Assembly (NCBI GenBank): GCA_036941025.1
Contig: JAYMNP010000002.1
Coordinates: 1-36,933 of the forward strand
DNA from: Lachnospiraceae bacterium JLR.KK002
GTDB taxonomy: Bacteria; Bacillota; Clostridia; Lachnospirales; Lachnospiraceae
Direction of reading: 5' to 3'
Length of the DNA stretch: 36,933 nucleotides
Shown: in pieces, positions 31,489 through 36,933 of the stretch
Layout of the letters: each line of letters begins with the position of its first letter
How positions within the stretch are numbered: position 1 is the first letter of the stretch
Translations under genes and position numbers: made by a program
Notes under the pieces: model-generated
The model's input: the letters and a program-made list of their open reading frames with translations, nothing else
Database searches by the model: none
What the model was told of the DNA's origin: nothing

Positions 31489-33105
31489 TTATTCTCCATC
31501 CTTTATGCTCCAGTCCTTCATGTTGCAGATAATGGGAATACCGTGACCGTGGGGGTGCGGAATCTGTGTTTCTTCCGAAATATCCAGCCGGTCGCTGACA
31601 AAATAGCAGTGCTCAATATTTACCAGAAACAGATAGGGGTAATCCTCCGCATAGGCTGTCTGGGCCTCTTTCCAGAATGATACCGCCGATTCCTGATTAT
31701 TGGCAGATATGGCCTGAGCCATCAGCCAATCTACCTCCTCATTCTGATATCCGTTGGTATTGCTGTAGGCCTGCACGGTAAAATGTTCCGATTGGAACAG
31801 ACTGTCTATTACCATGGGGCTGTACTGGCCATAGCCCCATACCACCCCCTGGCTGTATGCTTTTTTCGTGATTTCATCCCAGGTGGTCTGCTTTACCTCT
31901 ATGGAGATTCCAAGCTGTTTCACATTTTCCGCCACCGCCGCTGCCAGCATATAACGGTCCTGTTCGTCTGAGGGAGTATACACCTCAAACTGACAGAGTA
32001 TCCCGTCCTTTTCCCGGATTCCGTCTCCGTCCAAATCCTTCCATCCGGCTTCCTCAAGTATCTTCCGGGCTTCTTCCACCTGGGAATCCTCATATACCTT
32101 CGTATTGCCCCAGATTAAATTGTCCGTCCAGCCCTGGGCCGGTTTCCCGATTCCGTGAAACGCATGGTCAATCACTTCCTGACGGTTAATTCCGATGGAC
32201 AATGCTTTCCGCACCGCCACATCTGATGTGACCTGATTTCCCACTTCCTCCTGCGTTCCGTCAGCAGTGGTAATCACACCGGGTTCCCGGCAGGGAAGGC
32301 TGATGTTGCGCACATCCATGGTTTCCAGTTTTTTCATGTACATGCCTTCTATGTTCTCTCCTGCGTATACAGGCTGTACCATCACCACATCCAGCTGGCC
32401 GGATCTGGCATTGGAAAAGGCCGCTTCGTTGTCCATATCCACAAAGGTCACCCGGCTGATTTCCGGCGCTCCTTCAAAATAATCCTCATTTGCCTCCACA
32501 ATAAGCTGCTGCTCCGTATCGTACTGGATGACTTTCCAGGGACCGGTTCCCACAGGCGTCCTGTCATAGGTTCCGCTGTCATACCCGTCGGAAGGCACAA
32601 TGCCAAGCTGGGCGGTAGTATCCAGAAAAGGAGAAAAGGGCTCTTTCAGAGTAAACTGCACTGTTAAATCATCCAGCGCTTTTACTTCTTTCAGCCTGGA
32701 GAGATCCACTTTTTCATTCTGTCCCTGATTTTCCATCACAGTCTCATAGGTGAATACCACATCTTCCGCTGTAAAATCCGTGCCGTCCTGAAACCGGATG
32801 CCTTCTTTTAACTGGTATGTATAGACCAGGGAATCTTCGGAGACCTCCCAGCTTTGGGCCAGATCCCCCTCATATTCCGAATCTGCATTTACCCGGACCA
32901 GACTGTTATTTATAAAATCATAACCATATGCAAAACCGCCCTTTACCGGGTCCAGCGAACCATCCCAGAATCCATGTCCCACATAGCAGACAATAGAATT
33001 TTCCTCGCCGGCGGCAGTTCCTTTTTCCCTGGGCTTCTGTTCCTGTCCGCAGCCTGTCAGCAACAGAATCACGCTGCCAAGCAGAAACATTCTTTTCTTA
33101 TTCAT
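31489..33105 (-). CDS. Lipoprotein substrate-binding protein of the peptide/nickel ABC importer
   Basis: The 538-residue SBP_bac_5 protein has a lipoprotein signal ending LLLTGC (C19), so it is tethered outside the membrane. Family stretches include AQSWEVSEDSLVYTYQLKEG, FQDGTDFTAEDVVFTY, RTPVGTGPWKV, and VRKALSIGINRQEVI. Near the C-terminus stands IPHPHGHGIPIICNMKDW, with three closely spaced His, which would suit a metal or metal-chelate ligand but also occurs in peptide binders; I cannot decide. The start with AGGAGG 7 nt upstream is preferred. A terminator between it and the upstream kinase gene suggests a separate promoter or read-through control. Confidence 0.93.
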   Translation of the reverse strand: MNKKRMFLLGSVILLLTGCGQEQKPREKGTAAGEENSIVCYVGHGFWDGSLDPVKGGFAYGYDFINNSLVRVNADSEYEGDLAQSWEVSEDSLVYTYQLKEGIRFQDGTDFTAEDVVFTYETVMENQGQNEKVDLSRLKEVKALDDLTVQFTLKEPFSPFLDTTAQLGIVPSDGYDSGTYDRTPVGTGPWKVIQYDTEQQLIVEANEDYFEGAPEISRVTFVDMDNEAAFSNARSGQLDVVMVQPVYAGENIEGMYMKKLETMDVRNISLPCREPGVITTADGTQEEVGNQVTSDVAVRKALSIGINRQEVIDHAFHGIGKPAQGWTDNLIWGNTKVYEDSQVEEARKILEEAGWKDLDGDGIREKDGILCQFEVYTPSDEQDRYMLAAAVAENVKQLGISIEVKQTTWDEITKKAYSQGVVWGYGQYSPMVIDSLFQSEHFTVQAYSNTNGYQNEEVDWLMAQAISANNQESAVSFWKEAQTAYAEDYPYLFLVNIEHCYFVSDRLDISEETQIPHPHGHGIPIICNMKDWSIKDGE

Positions 33106-33172
33106 ATCGTTTCCTCCTGTGCTCTGACTCATAGTAAGACATGGTTTATGCTACCACAGAAGAAAAAAAGGC

Positions 33173-33196
33173 GGAAGCCCCCTGGGGGGTCTTTCC
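33173..33196 (-). terminator. Terminator between the kinase gene and the importer operon
   Basis: GGAAG-CCCCC pairs with GGGGGG-TCTTTCC (small bulge), followed on the minus strand by GCC and seven T residues. It separates the regulatory pair from the five importer genes. Confidence 0.75.
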
Positions 33197-33220
33197 TGCC
33201 CTGGATGAATAAAATGTGTT

Positions 33221-34504
33221 TTATTTTTTCACCGGCAGCCGCACCGTAAAGGTGCTGCCCCCGCCTTCTGTATCACTGACCGATATTTTCCCGCCGTGGC
33301 TGCTGCAGATTTCTCCGGCAATGGACAGCCCCAGGCCAAAATGCTCCTTATCGCTGCGGGAACTGCTGACCTGATAAAATTTATCAAATATTTTCTCCTT
33401 TTCCTCATCGGGAATACCTTTCCCGGTATCGGCCACCTGAATATAACATCTGCCCCTCTGCCGGTACAGATTCAGTGATACGTTCTTCCCGGAAGGGGTG
33501 TAGTACAGGGCGTTTTCCAGTAAAATCACCAGCACCTGCTCCACCCGCCGGAAGTCGCAGACACAGTGATAATCCTGCCCTTCTTTCCGGCTGCAGGACA
33601 AAATAATTTCTTTCTTCTCTGCAATTTCTTTATATTTCTCATATACGCTTTCCACAAGCTCCGCCAGATTTACCGGTTCAAACTGAAAGTTCAGCTCCGC
33701 CCGCTCCACTTTTGCAAGACACAGAAGATCCTGTATCAGACGCTCCATCCTGGACATTTCATTTCCCATCAGAGCAAAAATCCGCTGCTGCCTGTCTTCA
33801 TCCGGTCTGTTTTTCAGCATGGACAGTCCTGTTTTAAACACAGCCAGAGGGGAACGCAGCTCATGGGAGGCAAAGGCGATAAAATCCTTCTGCTGTTCCT
33901 GATTCTGCACCACAGGCTTCAGCACATGAGACGTAAACCCGCAGGAAAATCCGTAGACCAGCGGTATGGACAGCAGCCATACAGCCAGAAACCGCAGCCG
34001 CTGCCGGTTTACCCTCTGGTAAAAAGATTCCAGACTGTACAGATACAGCCAGGTAATCCGGGGGCTCTGATCCTGAACACATCCGTACAGTACAAGACAG
34101 CCCGGTTTCTCTTTCTCATATCTGAAATACTCCATGTCGGAGGTAAACTTACCGGTAACCGGAGAAATTTCATTTTCCTGCATACAAAGCTGTACTTCTT
34201 CCGCCAGCCCGCGCTCCGGCTCTGTCAGAACCACCTGGGAAAGGGTGGATGGCACGCCGTCCACTTCCAGATAAAGAATATTTTTTTCAGGATTTACATT
34301 TCGCATATACCAGTTGATGGTAACGGGGGCTTCACTGTGCAGTTCATGGGAAATATTGCCGGCTTTCAACATAAAATAAGCTTCTTCCTGTCCGTACATG
34401 CTCTTCTCTGAAATTTTAAGACAGCAGAACACAACGGCCAGTACCAGAAGTTCTGTAAACAGGCAGCATAGCAGAGAAAGCCTGATTTGAATTTTCCGGA
34501 ACAT
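33221..34504 (-). CDS. Sensor histidine kinase upstream of the ABC importer
   Basis: The 427-residue membrane kinase has helices at about 8-30 and 171-190 flanking an extracellular domain of about 140 residues with no family I recognise. HisKA has H214 in FIAFASHELRSPLAVF, and the HATPase domain shows LLENALYYTPSG, VADTGKGIPDEEKEKIFDKFYQ and GLGLSIAGEI. All catalytic boxes are intact. It starts 1 nt after the response regulator stop. Its position directly upstream of the importer suggests that it senses the importer's substrate or need for it. Confidence 0.92.
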   Translation of the reverse strand: MFRKIQIRLSLLCCLFTELLVLAVVFCCLKISEKSMYGQEEAYFMLKAGNISHELHSEAPVTINWYMRNVNPEKNILYLEVDGVPSTLSQVVLTEPERGLAEEVQLCMQENEISPVTGKFTSDMEYFRYEKEKPGCLVLYGCVQDQSPRITWLYLYSLESFYQRVNRQRLRFLAVWLLSIPLVYGFSCGFTSHVLKPVVQNQEQQKDFIAFASHELRSPLAVFKTGLSMLKNRPDEDRQQRIFALMGNEMSRMERLIQDLLCLAKVERAELNFQFEPVNLAELVESVYEKYKEIAEKKEIILSCSRKEGQDYHCVCDFRRVEQVLVILLENALYYTPSGKNVSLNLYRQRGRCYIQVADTGKGIPDEEKEKIFDKFYQVSSSRSDKEHFGLGLSIAGEICSSHGGKISVSDTEGGGSTFTVRLPVKK

Positions 34505-34505
34505 C

Positions 34506-35189
34506 TCACTCCTCCTGCTTTGCCATCAGGCAATATCCCTGCCGGTGTACCGTCACAATCTGCACAGTGGTATCCAGACTGTTCAGTTTCTTCCGCAGCA
34601 GATAAATATAGTTGTCCAGGTTCCCATCCTCGATTTCCGCCTCCGGTCCCCACACATTTCCGATAATCTGAATACGGTTCAAAACCTGCTGCGGATTCCG
34701 GAGAAAATACGCAAGCAGCTGTCCTTCCCGTCCGGGCAGAAGATATGTATGGTCATGATGGATTAATTTTGATTCTTTTTCCGAAAAACAGATATCTCCG
34801 AACCGGAGCAGAAAAGGGGAAGGCTGGGCCAGTGTCCTTCGCATGACGCTGCGAATCCGGGCCAGCAGTTCTCCTATCTCAAAGGGCTTTACCAGATAAT
34901 CGTCCGCCCCCAGATCCAGCCCGTTGATTTTCTCGATGGATTCTCCAAGAGCTGTAATAAATATGACCGGCGTACTGATTCCATCCCGGCGCATACGTTT
35001 CAGAATATCTTCTCCCATCATACCCGGAAGCATTCGATCCAGCAGAATCATATCGCAGGCTTCCTGCATGGCCAGCAGAAGTCCTTCATATCCGTCATGG
35101 CAGATATCCACGGAAAATCCTTCCTCTTCCAGACCGTACAGCAGCAGTTCCGCTAACCCTCTGTCATCTTCAATCATCAGTATTCTCAT
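34506..35189 (-). CDS. OmpR/PhoB-family response regulator upstream of the ABC importer
   Basis: This is a 227-residue regulator with a receiver (EDD at 7-9, acceptor D51 in MILLDRMLPGMMG, Lys in DYLVKPFEIGE) and a winged-helix domain (about 125-225) ending with NLDNYIYLLRKKL and TVHRQGYCLM. GAGGAGG precedes the ATG. Two tandem 11-bp repeats in its own promoter suggest autoregulation. With the next gene it forms a standard two-component pair. Confidence 0.94.
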   Translation of the reverse strand: MRILMIEDDRGLAELLLYGLEEEGFSVDICHDGYEGLLLAMQEACDMILLDRMLPGMMGEDILKRMRRDGISTPVIFITALGESIEKINGLDLGADDYLVKPFEIGELLARIRSVMRRTLAQPSPFLLRFGDICFSEKESKLIHHDHTYLLPGREGQLLAYFLRNPQQVLNRIQIIGNVWGPEAEIEDGNLDNYIYLLRKKLNSLDTTVQIVTVHRQGYCLMAKQEE

Positions 35190-35201
35190 GGCGTTCCTCC
35201 T

Positions 35202-35244
35202 CAGTGCATATTATACCACAACAGTTCTCTAAAAGTCCTCTAAA
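35202..35244 (-). promoter_or_regulatory. Promoter with tandem 11-bp repeats (likely regulator-binding site)
   Basis: On the minus strand TTTAGAGGACT and TTTAGAGAACT lie head to tail (35244-35223), one base different, where a -35 box should be. A TATAAT with an extended TG motif (TGGTATAAT) follows at the right distance and no TTGACA-like box is present. Direct repeats with an 11-bp period are the usual binding mode of OmpR-type regulators, so this looks like an activator-dependent, autoregulated promoter. Confidence 0.6.
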
Positions 35245-35282
35245 GGCCGAATCCTGGAATGTTTTTCGTGTTTGAATCTGTA

Positions 35283-35440
35283 TCAATACTTTGGACAAAA
35301 AAAGTTAAAAGATCAGGCTGCTTTTTTAGCTCCTCATCCTCCTTTTATTGTGACGTCAGATAACCGGCAGAGCTATGTATCCGCTTACGGCTATACCAGC
35401 CCTCTATGTATCTATCAACTGGCGATTTTTGAAAATGCCA
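35283..35440 (-). pseudogene. Relic of an IS3-family transposase C-terminus
   Basis: One minus-strand frame reads RYIEGWYSRKRIHSSAGYL, the C-terminal signature of IS3-family integrase-type transposases, before a stop. The bases after it (TTTTTTTGTCCAAAGTATTG) look like the right terminal region of such an element. No upstream part of the gene remains. The rest of the roughly 380-base gap between the regulator and YciI genes holds nothing else recognisable. Confidence 0.45.
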
Positions 35441-35570
35441 GAAAATGGGTACAAAAAACAGGAAACCTTTTCCTGATTTCCTGTTTCAGTGTGTCGTTTC
35501 ATGTAGTGGCGGTTATTCAGCTTTCATGTGAGCCGGATTCTGTTTGCCCCAGTGTTGTTCCCTGCCTCAA

Positions 35571-35870
35571 TTACATCAGATAATTATTTTCCCGATTTGC
35601 AATCTGTAAACCAACTAATTTGCAGGTTGCATACCCTCCCATAACCAGCGGCTCTGATTTGCAAATATCTTCTGCTTCTTCACGACTCTCTGTTTTCAGG
35701 ATATACATACCCGCCATTCCCGGATAGCCTTTAAAGACACCGCAGATTTCCAGCTTTCCTTCATCGTCCAGCTTTCTTATGTTCTCAACGTGTTCCATAA
35801 CTACCTGTTTTGTCATTTTATTATAGGTCCTGCTTTTCTCAATCATCATCATGTACATCAGTTTTTCCAT
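35571..35870 (-). CDS. YciI-like (YCII-domain) small protein
   Basis: The 99-residue protein opens EKLMYMMMIEKSRTYNKMTK and has the YCII pattern of a short ferredoxin-like fold: HVENIRKLDDEGKLEICGVFKG, then GMYILKTESREEAEDICKSEPLVMGG. The family is related to muconolactone isomerases and is of mostly unknown function. AAAGGAG lies 9 nt before the ATG chosen; a frame 105 nt longer upstream has no family similarity. It is divergent from the WYL regulator, with a shared palindrome between, so that regulator probably controls it. Confidence 0.88.
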   Translation of the reverse strand: MEKLMYMMMIEKSRTYNKMTKQVVMEHVENIRKLDDEGKLEICGVFKGYPGMAGMYILKTESREEAEDICKSEPLVMGGYATCKLVGLQIANRENNYLM

Positions 35871-35939
35871 ACGATTTTCTCCTTTACATTTTTCTCCCAC
35901 ATGGGGCGTGCATGATTTCGTTTTAATGCCATATTGAAT

Positions 35940-35967
35940 TTGAAACATAAATAGTTTATCATAGAAT
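35940..35967 (+). promoter_or_regulatory. Promoter of the WYL regulator gene
   Basis: TTGAAA, 16 nt and TAGAAT lie about 40 nt before the regulator's start codon. The -10 box overlaps the palindromic operator. Confidence 0.55.
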
Positions 35968-35989
35968 AGTGACAAAAGTTGTCACTATT
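35965..35989. promoter_or_regulatory. Perfect 11-bp palindromic operator
   Basis: AATAGTGACAA and TTGTCACTATT are separated by AAG. The palindrome lies between two divergent genes, overlapping the rightward -10 box and a TTGTCA that can serve as the leftward -35 box. It is a strong candidate binding site for the adjacent WYL regulator, controlling both directions. Confidence 0.7.
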
Positions 35990-36006
35990 TGAAAAGGAGT
36001 TCAAAA

Positions 36007-36933
36007 ATGTCAAAGGCAGAACGTCTCATCGAAATGATGATAACAATAAATGCAAAAAAAGATTTTACGGCAGGCGAATTGGCAAATGAATTTTCGGTAT
36101 CAAAAAGAACCATACTGCGTGACTTGCAGGAATTGGAGCAGGCGGGCTTCCCTCTTTACTCCGAAGTAGGGGCTGCAGGTGGTTATCATATCTTAAAAGA
36201 ACGCATTTTGCCGCCTGTTGCTTTTTCAGAAAACGAAGCAAAAGCTATTTTCTTTGCCTGTCAGGCCTTGCAATATCACCGTGACCTGCCGTTTGAACAG
36301 GAAACCATATCCGTCATGAAAAAGTTTTTGAATTGTCTGCCATTAGATATACAAAACAGTATCACGCAGATGCAAAACAAGGTTGTATTCTGGATTCCAG
36401 ACAGACATTGTGATTCACCATTGCTTAAATCAATGTTTCTTGTTGCCATAAACCGCCATGCCGCAACAATACGGTATTCGTCAACATATTCTGAAAGCAC
36501 GCGCACAATTATACCTGTTGGCTTATATGCTATGAATGGACTGTGGTATTGCCCCGCCTATTGTACAACAGCGAATCAAATCAGAGTGTTCCGGGTTGAC
36601 CGTATCAAAGAAATCATAGAGGAAAAGCCCTGTCCAAAAGGAAAATATCCTATTCCTGTGTCAATTCAGGAATATCTTGAAAAAACAGAGGTTAAAAACG
36701 ATTACCACATGAAAATCCAGCTGACGGATACAGGTGTCAAACGCTGTGAAAGTGAATGTTTGCTTGCAAGTGGATTAAAAACATTTTCAACAGGTGGCGG
36801 GATAATCGACATGGAAATAAACCATGCTGCTTTAGAATGGGTTGCCGATTATATATTGCCGTTTGGAAATAATGCCACTGTATTAGAACCAGTGGAGTTA
36901 ATAAAGCTAATGCGGCAAAAAATATACGAATTA
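36007..36933 (+). CDS. HTH/WYL-domain transcriptional regulator (YafY/DeoR type, 3' end cut)
   Basis: At least 309 codons are open to the window edge. An N-terminal winged helix (SKAERLIEMMITI, then LANEFSVSKRTILRDLQEL, GAAGGYHIL) is followed by a WYL domain (about 140-230: AATIRYSS, IIPVGLYAMNGLWYCPAYC, FRVDRIKEI) and a WCX-like C-terminal region (LEWVADYILPFG near the edge). The typical family length is about 300-330, so only a few codons should be missing. AAAAGGAG precedes the ATG. WYL domains sense nucleotides or other small ligands; here the likely target is the shared operator with the YciI gene. Confidence 0.9.
   Translation, partial: MSKAERLIEMMITINAKKDFTAGELANEFSVSKRTILRDLQELEQAGFPLYSEVGAAGGYHILKERILPPVAFSENEAKAIFFACQALQYHRDLPFEQETISVMKKFLNCLPLDIQNSITQMQNKVVFWIPDRHCDSPLLKSMFLVAINRHAATIRYSSTYSESTRTIIPVGLYAMNGLWYCPAYCTTANQIRVFRVDRIKEIIEEKPCPKGKYPIPVSIQEYLEKTEVKNDYHMKIQLTDTGVKRCESECLLASGLKTFSTGGGIIDMEINHAALEWVADYILPFGNNATVLEPVELIKLMRQKIYEL

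Noticed and set aside
35272..35583. Rightward 103-codon frame after the response regulator promoter
   Set aside because: The opposite strand carries an IS3-type transposase fragment and terminal sequence, which explains the openness better. No ribosome binding site.

Overview
The window looks like chromosome from a Gram-positive anaerobe of the Clostridia, most likely a Lachnospiraceae member. The reasons are AGGAGG-type ribosome binding sites before nearly every gene, TTGACA-N17-TATAAT promoters, the mix of protein families (HAAS/DUF1700, papain-like surface peptidase, peptide/nickel ABC operon, Ser/Asn/Lys-rich small protein, holin-like toxin), and A/U-flanked hairpin terminators. No assignment below family level is possible from sequence alone.

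Layout. 1-1.1 kb: 5' part of a KtrB/TrkH potassium channel gene, preceded by a 96-nt near-palindromic element. 1.4-10.4 kb: one long leftward chemotaxis/signalling operon read from a strong promoter near 10.46 kb, in the order sensor kinase, HD-GYP response regulator, cheR, cheB, CheY-like receiver, cheA, cheW, chemoreceptor. It contains no flagellar genes. 10.4-11.03 kb: a hairpin-rich non-coding stretch and tRNA-Leu. 11.0-12.33 kb: a small AT-rich accessory patch between tRNA genes, with an XRE regulator and a putative type I toxin-antitoxin module (28-aa membrane toxin, convergent antisense RNA). 12.33-12.85 kb: a six-tRNA operon (Pro, Gly, Arg, His, Gln, Lys). 12.9-18.4 kb: leftward housekeeping and envelope genes (phosphoesterase, RdgB, amidase, papain-like protease, RNA methyltransferase, rhodanese). 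18.5-22.7 kb: a small low-complexity protein, a leader or small RNA candidate, and a rightward two-component/ABC module of the kind used for antimicrobial peptide sensing and export. 22.7-25.5 kb: a leftward pair, a HAAS membrane protein and a large protein with a CRP-like N-terminus. 25.6-27.8 kb: tRNA-Arg and a membrane diguanylate cyclase. 28.0-35.2 kb: a two-component system upstream of a five-gene peptide/nickel-type ABC importer. 35.3-36.9 kb: an IS3-like relic, then divergent YciI and WYL-regulator genes sharing a palindromic operator.

The genes are mostly about sensing: three two-component pairs, a complete chemotaxis core with CheR/CheB adaptation, and two c-di-GMP genes (an HD-GYP hydrolase inside the chemotaxis operon, and a GGDEF cyclase 17 kb away). 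The chemotaxis operon's first two genes suggest that a histidine kinase controls c-di-GMP breakdown together with taxis.

The most interesting non-obvious signals are the type I toxin-antitoxin candidate whose two RNAs begin with near-identical promoter/5' sequences in inverted orientation, a family of short hairpin repeats present at four sites, the 96-nt palindrome before the potassium channel, a strong promoter followed by a terminator ahead of the ABC-module regulator, and tandem 11-bp repeats at the promoter of the importer's response regulator.
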